A DNA stretch of 7,696 nt from Methanoregula sp. (GCA_003157895.1 PMKW01000132.1:244-7939); one strand, 5' to 3'. Positions 1 through 5,635 are shown, counted from the stretch's first letter. Program-made: numbers and translations. Notes: generated by a model from the letters alone, not told the origin.

Positions 1-329
1 ATTCCGCCGCCAAGGTTAACCGAGATGACCGTTTCCCAGACCGGCGGGATGGCAAAGGGAGCCGCCAGTACGTTCCCGGCTGAATCCGGCGGGGCAGCCC
101 GGACTGTGTCGCGCCGGATGCGATAGAACGGGATGTTCACAAAACTGCCGGCCAGCATCAGCAGGACAAGAGCCAGTGCAGCAATCCATGATAATCCCAG
201 CCGCGTGAACGCAGCACCGATTACCCCTATGACGAGCAGCGGGATCATGAGGAGAACAAGGCCGATGAACAGGACAATGGCAAGAACCGACAACGGCCCT
301 GCCGAGGAGAAGCGAATACCGCCGGCCAT
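1..329 (-). CDS. DUF1614 family membrane protein (5' part; runs off the left edge)
   Basis: The first 109 codons are present and the 3' end lies outside the window. The protein begins MAGGIRFSSAGPL. It has two strongly hydrophobic segments, about residues 12-41 and 45-64, then SFVNIPFYRIRRD (62-74), a soluble stretch, and VISVNLGGG at the edge. The SFVNIPFY segment, and the VNLGGG that should lead into another membrane helix, match my recollection of the archaeal DUF1614 (COG4089) family. That family consists of integral membrane proteins of unknown function. The ATG lies 9 nt beyond the flpA stop codon on the same strand, so it is probably the third gene of a nop5-flpA operon. No strong Shine-Dalgarno is seen; GGAG sits rather far upstream. 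A role in RNA modification is not implied. The family call rests on recalled motifs only. Confidence 0.72.
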   Translation of the reverse strand, partial: MAGGIRFSSAGPLSVLAIVLFIGLVLLMIPLLVIGVIGAAFTRLGLSWIAALALVLLMLAGSFVNIPFYRIRRDTVRAAPPDSAGNVLAAPFAIPPVWETVISVNLGGG

Positions 330-338
330 AAAAATCTT

Positions 339-956
339 TCACTCTCCGGGCTTCGCAGGTTTTGTGCAGATTATTGCTGCATGATCCTGGTGGTAAGGGG
401 TAAGCCATACGCTTTCCAGCACAATGAAACCGGCCTCCTTCAGTGCCGCGATTGTTTCATCGAATACTATCGCGGGATCCTTTCTTACATCCACGCTCCG
501 GGTCTTGAGCATCAGGATGAGGTATCCACCGGGTTTCAGGAACAGGCAGTTCCGGATGGCGATAGCAGCCTGGCCCGGCTGAGCTACATCCTGATAGATC
601 AGATCGACTGCTTCGACAATCGGGGCATAGGTCTCGGGGCGGGTTGCATCAGCCATGATCGGGATGACGTTCTTCCGCCTGCGGGCAACTTCAATGAGGT
701 CCTGCATAGGACGCGGGGCAAACTCAACAGCGTAAACTGCTTCGGTATAATCTGCAACATGGGATACGGTCGTCCCGTTCGCTGCACCGAGATAGAGCAC
801 CCGCAGGGAGGGTTCGAGTTCAACGCCTTTTCCGACATGATACAGGGCGGCAAGCTTGCTCCGGTACGGCTCCCAGACACGGGCCCCTCCAAGCATTCGT
901 TCATTATAAACCCCCCCCTCTCCCCGCGAAACCAGCACATCGCCGATCCAGATCAT
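339..956 (-). CDS. flpA: Fibrillarin-like rRNA/tRNA 2'-O-methyltransferase
   Basis: This 205-residue protein is the SAM-dependent catalytic subunit of the archaeal box C/D RNP, which 2'-O-methylates rRNA and tRNA at guide-selected sites. The N-terminal part contains VYNERMLGGARVWEPYRSKL (16-35), characteristic of fibrillarin. The Rossmann methyltransferase fold follows, with SAM-binding VLYLGAANGTTVSHVAD (53-69), the acidic strand end VYAVEF (74-79), MADATRPE (101-108), DLIYQDVAQP (118-127) and LMLKTRSVD (148-156). The length is near the lower end for archaeal homologues (roughly 205-230), mainly because the N-terminus is short. The start ATG overlaps the nop5 stop in an ATGA, so translation is probably coupled and gives matched amounts of the two partners, which bind directly. 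The following DUF1614 gene starts 9 nt downstream. The identification is very secure. Confidence 0.96.
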   Translation of the reverse strand: MIWIGDVLVSRGEGGVYNERMLGGARVWEPYRSKLAALYHVGKGVELEPSLRVLYLGAANGTTVSHVADYTEAVYAVEFAPRPMQDLIEVARRRKNVIPIMADATRPETYAPIVEAVDLIYQDVAQPGQAAIAIRNCLFLKPGGYLILMLKTRSVDVRKDPAIVFDETIAALKEAGFIVLESVWLTPYHQDHAAIICTKPAKPGE

Positions 957-1816
957 GCTCCGTCACCTTTCCCGGCCGTGTCGATACGGTTCTGTGCCTG
1001 TTCCAGGAACTCCGGTACAGCAACACCGCGGAAATAATCGATCCGTGCAGCAATCGCCAGTTTTCCCGCCAGTACCCGGGCAACCCTGCCGCGGACATCC
1101 CGCGGGGCATTATGCACGCGCCGGTGCTGGAAGATGATCCCGTGCTTGGGTGACGGGGTATGGGTTTTCAAGTGCGCAAACAAGGCAGTTCTGGCACCCA
1201 GCACCTGGATCGCGCTTGCGGGAAGGCGGGAGAGTGGCAGGAGGCCCCCGGCATGGGCCATGAGCCGCGCAGCAACGAGACCCCCGATCAGGGCGCTGGT
1301 ATTGGGCATCACGTCATTTGCCCGTGCCGAGACCTCCTTTGCAAGCGCTGTCCGGGTATCGGCAAGCTGCCCGATCTCGCCGGCAACCTTCCCGAGCGCC
1401 CCCCGACTGTTTTCCCGCATGGTCCGGACAAGGATATGCGCCGGGGTCCTGCGGTACTTTCGCGAAAATGCAGGGTGCCGTACCATGTACCAGTCAGCTG
1501 CCCGTTCTGAGAGCAGGTTGACGACAGTATCCATCTCATCCAGCGTCCGCACCATCTGGAGCAACTCCGCGTCCTTCCCGGAATAATGCTCCCGTACCGA
1601 ACGCTCGGCAGCCGCAATGCAGACTGCCTGCAGGAGGGCAAGGTAATCCGCCCGGCCAGAGCAGAATCCGCAGGCCACCGCCTGCTGCCAGTCAGGAGGG
1701 GTAAACGTGTCCAGTTGCGTGGAAAGGGAGAGGATACGGCTGACCATGGCGTTGACATCGCCGGTAACCGCCGAGCAGCGCCCCTCCCCGACATCCCCGA
1801 ACCAGTAGGACTGCAT
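953..1816 (-). CDS. nop5: Nop5 (Nop56/58-like) box C/D RNP scaffold protein
   Basis: Nop5 bridges fibrillarin to the L7Ae-bound guide RNA in the archaeal C/D RNP. Numbered from the chosen start, residues 1-50 form the small N-terminal fibrillarin-binding part and about 55-145 a helical coiled-coil region. The NOP domain follows, with ALIGGLVAARLMAHAGGL (175-192), GARTALFAHLKTH (207-219), the diagnostic PKHGIIFQHRRVHNAPRDVRG (223-243) and ARVLAGKLAIAARIDYF (246-262). I prefer the ATG at 1816 (287 aa, MQSYWFGDVGEG), because Nop5 normally begins at this beta strand and a TATA box lies about 30 nt upstream. The frame is open up to an ATG at 1900 (315 aa), but that start would overlap the permease gene by 14 nt and add a segment unlike Nop5. 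The Lys/Glu-rich C-terminal tail of many homologues is absent. Coupled to flpA by ATGA. Confidence 0.93.
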   Translation of the reverse strand: MQSYWFGDVGEGRCSAVTGDVNAMVSRILSLSTQLDTFTPPDWQQAVACGFCSGRADYLALLQAVCIAAAERSVREHYSGKDAELLQMVRTLDEMDTVVNLLSERAADWYMVRHPAFSRKYRRTPAHILVRTMRENSRGALGKVAGEIGQLADTRTALAKEVSARANDVMPNTSALIGGLVAARLMAHAGGLLPLSRLPASAIQVLGARTALFAHLKTHTPSPKHGIIFQHRRVHNAPRDVRGRVARVLAGKLAIAARIDYFRGVAVPEFLEQAQNRIDTAGKGDGA

Positions 1817-1839
1817 CGGAGGATAGATTGGAAGTATGC

Positions 1840-1852
1840 CAGTATAAAACCA
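1840..1852 (-). promoter_or_regulatory. TATA box for nop5-flpA
   Basis: On the minus strand the sequence reads GGTTTTATACTGG, a good archaeal TATA element. Its core (1843-1849) is 27-33 nt upstream of the A of the nop5 ATG at 1816. This spacing puts the transcription start at or next to the start codon. No Shine-Dalgarno precedes that ATG (the upstream bases are AATCTATCCTCCG), which fits a leaderless mRNA. It lies in the 70-bp gap after the permease stop. Confidence 0.6.
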
Positions 1853-1886
1853 TAGATCTGCTGGTTGGGTAAGGACGGAAAGCAGC

Positions 1887-3128
1887 TCAGATCCACGCAA
1901 AACCGAACGAGTACAGCATCACCGGGACCATGATCGCACCCATGCAGTACATCCTCGGGATATTGACGAGATGGGGGACAAGGCCGACAGCTATTGCAAG
2001 CAGGAGGATACAAAGGCCGAAGGGCCCCGTGAGAGCGATGCTGAGCAGGACAACAAATGCAATCACCGTCCGGTTCAGGGTCCTGCTGTCGAACCCGTTA
2101 AGCCGCCAGGCAGAGGCGGAAAGACGGACCGTAATGACATACGCTGCACAGGCAGCAAGTATACCGACAATCATCAGCTCCCCCATTGACGGTAGCGGAA
2201 TCTCCGCAAGGGCGGCCATGACCCCGTTGCGCATGCGGGACAGAGCGAACAGGGCGGCAAGACCGATGAACGCGTTGGCTGTATTTGCTGCATTGGTCGC
2301 AAGAATATAGGTGCGGCGGTCTTTTTCGTAGCCGATGAATGATGCCAGAACCCCGTTTGCCGATGCCGTGGACAACCCGGGGAGCCATCCGACTGCAATT
2401 CCGGCACCGGTCCCCAGGAGGGAATATTTTATCACTGCCTTGTCCTCAATGCGAAGCCCGGAAAAGTGCTGCACCGGCAGGGTCCCCTGCGATGCCACAA
2501 GGAGTACAGAGATGCCGAACAGCCCGGTGAGAAGCGGCATGAGAATGGCACTTCCTCCGGCAAGCGTGTGCCAGGAAAGAAATGTGTAGTGCAGGGCAAA
2601 TGCTCCGAGTATTCCTGATGCCGCAAAGATCGCGAGCGCCCAGCCTGGCGCCTCGCTCGTAACGATCATGTACCCGATGCTTGCGACAAGGAGGATCCCG
2701 ATCCACCAGTCAAAGTACGGCTGGAATGCGGGAAGAAGGAGAAAACAGAGGACCGAGACCGGGACGGCAACGACCATGGCGCAGGCACTCCCCAGTGCTG
2801 CAATCCTCACCGCCTCCTCGCCGTTCCCTTCAAGGCAGAGTGCGTGCGCCGGCAGCACTGCAAGCGAGGTATCTGCCTCCGGTATCCCGAGGAACGTGCT
2901 CGGAACTGCATCCACAAAGGTATGCGTGATCAGCGCGGCAAACAGTGCTCCGGCAAGTGCGACCGGTCCCAGCACGGAAAGGAGCGCGGCCTGCAGGCTG
3001 AGCAAGATACCGGCAAGCGTATTTGCATGGACGCCGGGGATGATCCCGCTGATGGTACCAAGAACAACACCGATAAGGGTTCCCAGCAGGATCTCAAGCA
3101 TGGAAAAGAGGTGGGGGAGAATGGACAT
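1887..3128 (-). CDS. TctA-family (DUF112) integral membrane transporter
   Basis: This hydrophobic protein of 413 residues has about ten or more membrane segments. It matches the large permease family TctA/DUF112 (COG1784 in archaea). Family signatures are GTISGIIPGVHANT (24-37), FVDAVPSTFLGIPEADTSLA (71-90), the second-half counterpart GWLPGLSTASAN (247-258) and LATNAANTANAFIGL (276-290). The two PG motifs, one per half, reflect the internal duplication of the family. Bacterial TctA works with a small membrane subunit TctB and a periplasmic binding protein TctC. Neither is encoded nearby, as is usual for archaeal members, so the substrate and mechanism are unknown and tricarboxylate transport should not be assumed. 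A later in-frame ATG (codon 10, at 3101) is an alternative start. The gene precedes nop5 by 70 bp but probably has its own promoter in the divergent gap upstream. Confidence 0.85.
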   Translation of the reverse strand: MSILPHLFSMLEILLGTLIGVVLGTISGIIPGVHANTLAGILLSLQAALLSVLGPVALAGALFAALITHTFVDAVPSTFLGIPEADTSLAVLPAHALCLEGNGEEAVRIAALGSACAMVVAVPVSVLCFLLLPAFQPYFDWWIGILLVASIGYMIVTSEAPGWALAIFAASGILGAFALHYTFLSWHTLAGGSAILMPLLTGLFGISVLLVASQGTLPVQHFSGLRIEDKAVIKYSLLGTGAGIAVGWLPGLSTASANGVLASFIGYEKDRRTYILATNAANTANAFIGLAALFALSRMRNGVMAALAEIPLPSMGELMIVGILAACAAYVITVRLSASAWRLNGFDSRTLNRTVIAFVVLLSIALTGPFGLCILLLAIAVGLVPHLVNIPRMYCMGAIMVPVMLYSFGFAWI

Positions 3129-3178
3129 AAATCAACCGAAATGCATACCATCATTACATAACGAGGCATGAACCGCTC
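3129..3178. promoter_or_regulatory. Divergent promoter region between permease gene and hemD
   Basis: This 50-bp gap must hold promoters for both arms. ATTACATA (3153-3160) reads TATGTAAT on the other strand. It sits 25-32 nt from the permease ATG, good for a leaderless transcript, and 19-26 nt from the hemD ATG, rather short. A GAGG (3163-3166) 12 nt before the hemD ATG may act as its Shine-Dalgarno. A nearer ATG at 3168 encodes only MNRS before a stop that overlaps the hemD start. This is inference from spacing. Confidence 0.4.
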
Positions 3179-3874
3179 ATGAAGATCGCAGTCACCCGTC
3201 TGGCAGGCAAGGAGAAGAGCGATGCGGCACGGTGCGCAGCGTCCGGCCACGAATGCTATAGCGTCCACCCCCTGCGATCAGTGATCCGCGATGATGAGAT
3301 CTTGGCATTCCTCGATGCTGTTGAGCGGGAGGAGTTCGACTGCATTTTCTTTACGAGCGCCCTCCCCGCAAAGATCATCGCACCCCGCATGGGCAGGTTC
3401 GGCCGCGTGATTGCCATCGGTCCGCAGACCGCGAAGGAACTCCGCCAGAACGACATCGACTGCGAGGTCCTGACCAGTTTCTATTCCCGGGACTTTGTAC
3501 CGTATCTTGGGGAATGGATCCGGGGCAAGCGCATCGGCATCCCCCGGGCGGATGTGCCGAATCCCGGGCTCATGGACGCGATTGCCGCTGCCGGGGGCGT
3601 TCCCACGGAGTTTAGGTGTTATAGTCTCGAACCGACAGGCGAAGAACTCGATCTTGCTGATGCCGGAGCAATCCTGTTCACCAGTGCCTTGTCTTTTAAG
3701 AAGGCAGTCTGGACGCCGCGCCCGGGCCTTCTGGTGATGGCAATCGGGGAGATCACTGCTGATACTATGCGCACGGGCGGGACGAATCCTGCTGTCTTAG
3801 GCGACGGGTCACTGGAGGGAGCGCTCGGTGCGCTCAATAGGTATATTGCCGCACGGGGGGAGCAGGAGCGATGA
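3179..3874 (+). CDS. hemD: Uroporphyrinogen-III synthase
   Basis: This enzyme of 231 residues cyclises hydroxymethylbilane to uroporphyrinogen III with inversion of ring D. In a methanogen this is the branch point toward siroheme, cobamides and coenzyme F430. HemD is poorly conserved but the two-lobe pattern is clear. Lobe one begins MKIAVTRLAG and contains DCIFFTSALPAKI (54-66) and VIAIGPQTAKEL (77-88). Lobe two contains GKRIGIPRADVPNPGLMDAI (116-135), a YSLEP hinge (148-152), AILFTSALSFKKA (164-176) and VMAIGEITADTM (186-197). The paired FTSA and AIG(P/E)xTA motifs are the family hallmark. The length is normal. The stop overlaps the cbf5 start by ATGA, so the two are translationally coupled. 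No other tetrapyrrole gene is visible in the window. Confidence 0.9.
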   Translation: MKIAVTRLAGKEKSDAARCAASGHECYSVHPLRSVIRDDEILAFLDAVEREEFDCIFFTSALPAKIIAPRMGRFGRVIAIGPQTAKELRQNDIDCEVLTSFYSRDFVPYLGEWIRGKRIGIPRADVPNPGLMDAIAAAGGVPTEFRCYSLEPTGEELDLADAGAILFTSALSFKKAVWTPRPGLLVMAIGEITADTMRTGGTNPAVLGDGSLEGALGALNRYIAARGEQER

Positions 3875-4941
3875 CTGGTAAACCCGTGGAAGTTGAACCG
3901 GTCCATATCTGGAACCGGCCAGGTATTATTGTCATCGACAAGCCGAAAGGACCCTCCAGTCATGAAGTAGCCGCGTGGGTGGGAAAGATGCTCGGCTGCC
4001 AAGTCGGGCATGCCGGCACGCTCGACCCGCAGGTATCCGGTGTCCTCCTTGTCATGCTCGGCAATGCAGTCCGCCTCGCCCCCCTGCTGCTCCAGCACGA
4101 CAAGGAGTATATCTGCCTGATGCGGTTGCACGGAGAAGTTGACCGCGAAAGGATCCTGAAACTGGCAGAAGAGTTCACCGGGAGGCTGTATCAGCGCCCG
4201 CCGCGGAAGAGCGCGGTCAAGCGCGCCCTGCGTATCCGTGAGATCCGAAAACTTGAGATCCTTGATACTGAGGGGAGACTTGTCCTTTTCCGCGTGGAGT
4301 GCGATGCCGGCACGTACATCCGCTCACTCTGCCATCATATGGGTCTCGCAGCGGGCGCCGGTGCCCACATGCAGGAACTGCGCCGCACCCGCTCCGGTGT
4401 ATTCGGGGAAGATGGGATGCATAGTCTCTATGATGTTCAGGACGCTGCTGTTGCCGCAAGGGCCGGTGACTCGTCCGCATTGCACGCCATGATCCTCCCA
4501 GTCGATGCCGCGGTGCCGGACCTGCCAGCCGTGGTTATCTGCGACGCCGCCATCGATGCAGTCTGCCGGGGCGCACAGCTTGCCGGTGTCGGTGTGGTCA
4601 GTATGAAAGAGTTCGGGAAAGGGGATACTGTGGCCGTCCTGTCACAGAAAAACGAGTTTGTCTGCCTCGGCAAGGCGCTGGTGCCATCGGCCTCCTTCAA
4701 ACCCGGCGATACGGGCCTTGTCATTGCCCCCACCACGGTCTTCCTGCAGCCCGGTATCTATCCCAGGGGGTGGATAAAATCCGACAAGGTATTCCCGGAA
4801 AAGAAAAAACAGGCAAAAAAACCGGAGAAGAAGGCGGGGCAGAAACCCGCCGGGCGCAGGGAACGGGGTGCGTCCTGGAAATCCTATGGGAAACCGGCCG
4901 GAAAACCCGATCATCAGTCCCGGAAGAAGGGATACCATTAA
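3871..4941 (+). CDS. cbf5: Cbf5/TruB-family tRNA and rRNA pseudouridine synthase
   Basis: This 356-residue protein is the catalytic subunit of the archaeal H/ACA RNP, which converts uridine to pseudouridine at guide-selected rRNA sites. Archaeal Cbf5 can also make tRNA Psi55 without a guide. The N-terminal segment GIIVIDKPKGPSSHEVAAWV (18-37) is typical. The catalytic loop GHAGTLDPQVSGVLLV (46-61) carries the catalytic Asp at 52. LYQRPPRKSAVKR (106-118) and VECDAGTYIRSL (142-153) complete the TruB fold. A PUA RNA-binding domain spans about 218-295 and ends in the usual PTTVFLQPGIYPRGWIKSD (287-305). After this a Lys/Arg/Gly-rich tail (about 306-356) is low in complexity, longer than in compact archaeal homologues, and probably disordered and RNA-binding. 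The start overlaps hemD by ATGA. A GGGGGGAGCAGGAG stretch just before it supplies a Shine-Dalgarno. Confidence 0.96.
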   Translation: MTGKPVEVEPVHIWNRPGIIVIDKPKGPSSHEVAAWVGKMLGCQVGHAGTLDPQVSGVLLVMLGNAVRLAPLLLQHDKEYICLMRLHGEVDRERILKLAEEFTGRLYQRPPRKSAVKRALRIREIRKLEILDTEGRLVLFRVECDAGTYIRSLCHHMGLAAGAGAHMQELRRTRSGVFGEDGMHSLYDVQDAAVAARAGDSSALHAMILPVDAAVPDLPAVVICDAAIDAVCRGAQLAGVGVVSMKEFGKGDTVAVLSQKNEFVCLGKALVPSASFKPGDTGLVIAPTTVFLQPGIYPRGWIKSDKVFPEKKKQAKKPEKKAGQKPAGRRERGASWKSYGKPAGKPDHQSRKKGYH

Positions 4942-4950
4942 AAAAATACC
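4938..4950 (+). promoter_or_regulatory. TATA-like element for tRNA-Ser
   Basis: TTAAAAAAATACC overlaps the cbf5 stop codon. Its A/T core lies about 30-35 nt before the first tRNA base, which would give a short 5' leader. It is the only A/T-rich tract at a suitable distance. Confidence 0.5.
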
Positions 4951-4976
4951 CGGCATACCAATAGGATACACTTTTT

Positions 4977-5062
4977 GCTGAGGTAGTCTAGCCCGGTAAG
5001 GCGCAGGCCTGGAAAGCCTGTGGTGCGAAAGTGCCTCGGGGGTTCAACTCCCCCCTTCAGCG
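4977..5062 (+). tRNA. tRNA-Ser (anticodon GGA)
   Basis: The 86-nt gene folds as a class II tRNA. The acceptor stem pairs GCTGAGG (4977-4983) with CTTCAGC (5055-5061), with one G-T wobble and discriminator G at 5062. The D arm contains AGTCTAGCCCGGTAAGGC. The anticodon stem CAGGC/GCCTG (5004-5008, 5016-5020) encloses the loop CTGGAAA, with anticodon GGA at 5011-5013, reading UCC and UCU. A long variable arm with GTGCGAAAGTGC follows. The T arm is GGGGG, TTCAACT, CCCCC. No CCA is encoded and no intron is seen. It lies 35 bp after cbf5. Confidence 0.96.
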
Positions 5063-5083
5063 TTTTTCTGTTTTTCTGGTTTT
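5063..5083 (+). terminator. T-tract terminator after tRNA-Ser
   Basis: Three T runs, of 5, 5 and 4 bases and separated by CTG or CTGG, follow the last tRNA base immediately. Archaeal RNA polymerase terminates on such T tracts, so this is the expected end of the tRNA transcript. Confidence 0.7.
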
Positions 5084-5087
5084 GGAG

Positions 5088-5110
5088 GGGGGGTGTACCG
5101 GAGACCCCCC
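5088..5110. repeat. G6T...AC6 palindrome, copy 1
   Basis: GGGGGGT (5088-5094) and ACCCCCC (5104-5110) pair perfectly around the 9-nt loop GTACCGGAG. It has the same 23-nt layout as the unit at 5507, which matches at 20 of 23 positions. Confidence 0.75.
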
Positions 5111-5133
5111 ACCCTTCCGGAAAAAAACCGTGC

Positions 5134-5164
5134 CAACCCCCCCTGCCGGGGGGTGGGGGGGTTG
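5134..5164. repeat. Inverted repeat with C7/G7 arms
   Basis: CAACCCCCCC (5134-5143) pairs with GGGGGGGTTG (5155-5164), 10 bp without mismatch. The 11-nt loop TGCCGGGGGGT has a second G6 run, so the register of pairing could slip. The right arm is shared with the hairpin at 5157-5177, so only one of the two can form at a time. Confidence 0.7.
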
Positions 5165-5177
5165 CCGGATAACCCCC
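5157..5177. repeat. G5TT...AAC5 palindrome, copy 2 (variant)
   Basis: GGGGGTT (5157-5163) pairs with AACCCCC (5171-5177) around GCCGGAT. The CCGG centre resembles copy 1. It competes with the preceding hairpin for the same G run. Confidence 0.6.
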
Positions 5178-5309
5178 TCCTCCCGTTGGCCGGATCCGAC
5201 CCCCATAATCATAATTGAGTAGGTGCCCGGAAATAGCCCACCGTCGGAAGGCTCGTTTCAGGAACAGGTTTTGGATGTGAGCACCAACGCACGATTCCCA
5301 ATTTTGAGA

Positions 5310-5334
5310 TGGGGGGTTGGCGGTCAACCCCCCA
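5310..5334. repeat. G6TTG...CAAC6 palindrome, copy 3
   Basis: TGGGGGGTTG (5310-5319) pairs with CAACCCCCCA (5325-5334), a perfect 10-bp stem with the 5-nt loop GCGGT. It is the strongest small hairpin in the window. The inner 23 nt have the same total length as copies 1 and 5. An A/T-rich patch follows it. Confidence 0.75.
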
Positions 5335-5358
5335 CCATTTAATTTTAAAACCGCATTG

Positions 5359-5380
5359 ACCCCCCTAGGGCAAGGGGGGT
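5359..5380. repeat. C6/G6 palindrome with overlapping repeat copy 4
   Basis: ACCCCCCT (5359-5366) pairs perfectly with AGGGGGGT (5373-5380) around AGGGCA. The right arm also begins a repeat-like unit (5374-5396): G6, TATACCGGGCA, then CCTCCC. That unit resembles copies 1 and 5, and its right arm is interrupted by a T. Confidence 0.7.
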
Positions 5381-5506
5381 ATACCGGGCACCTCCCCCTT
5401 CATGGGTTGAATCTGGAAGAAACCCGGGTTGCAGAAGGTGTAACAGCTTGCAATTTTACGTCGAAAAAAGGTAATGAGATGTGGATCTGAACTGGTACTG
5501 GGGGGA

Positions 5507-5529
5507 GGGGGGTATGCGGGAGACCCCCC
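5507..5529. repeat. G6T...AC6 palindrome, copy 5
   Basis: GGGGGGT (5507-5513) and ACCCCCC (5523-5529) pair perfectly around ATGCGGGAG. It differs from copy 1 at only three positions, all inside the loop. An extra GGGGGGA precedes it, giving two adjacent G6 runs. Confidence 0.75.
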
Positions 5530-5547
5530 TACCTGCATGGGGGGGAG

Positions 5548-5568
5548 GTGGGAGGTTACCCTCCACCT
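5548..5568. repeat. Imperfect GGTGG...CCACC palindrome
   Basis: GGTGGGAGG and CCCTCCACC face each other across TTA, with one wobble and one mismatch. A G7 run (5539-5545) lies just before it. Confidence 0.5.
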
Positions 5569-5583
5569 AAAATTTTGCCGGGG

Positions 5584-5606
5584 GGGAGGATGACCTCCCT
5601 TTTTTT
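5584..5606 (+). terminator. Terminator-like hairpin with T7 tail
   Basis: GGGAGG (5584-5589) pairs with CCTCCC (5594-5599) around ATGA and is followed at once by seven T residues. The form is that of an intrinsic terminator for rightward transcription, yet no rightward gene lies directly before it other than the distant tRNA. It may close a noncoding transcript from the palindrome region or stop read-through toward the convergent methyltransferase gene. Confidence 0.5.
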
Positions 5607-5635
5607 CAGACCTGATCCTCCACCCCCATTTGCGT

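Noticed and set aside
381..1037. Plus-strand reading frame of 218 codons opposite flpA
   Set aside because: It is a shadow of fibrillarin, with no motif and no promoter or ribosome-binding site.
5037..5062. tRNA-Ser 3' end as an integrase attachment site
   Set aside because: tRNA 3' ends are common att sites, but no second copy of this end and no integrase gene is seen before the window ends. The T arm resembles the palindromes only through its G5/C5 arms.
4938..5327. Minus-strand reading frame of 129 codons across the tRNA
   Set aside because: It runs antisense through tRNA-Ser and the G/C palindromes. Its Gly/Pro-rich composition comes from the repeats.
5461..5500. Possible box C/D guide RNA (AATGAGATG with CTGA motifs)
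   Set aside because: The would-be C box lacks the RUGAUGA consensus and there are no paired C'/D' boxes at usual spacing.
5084..5606. CRISPR array
   Set aside because: The repeats are palindromic, irregularly spaced (roughly 20-200 bp apart) and differ in sequence, with no constant-length spacers and no cas genes.
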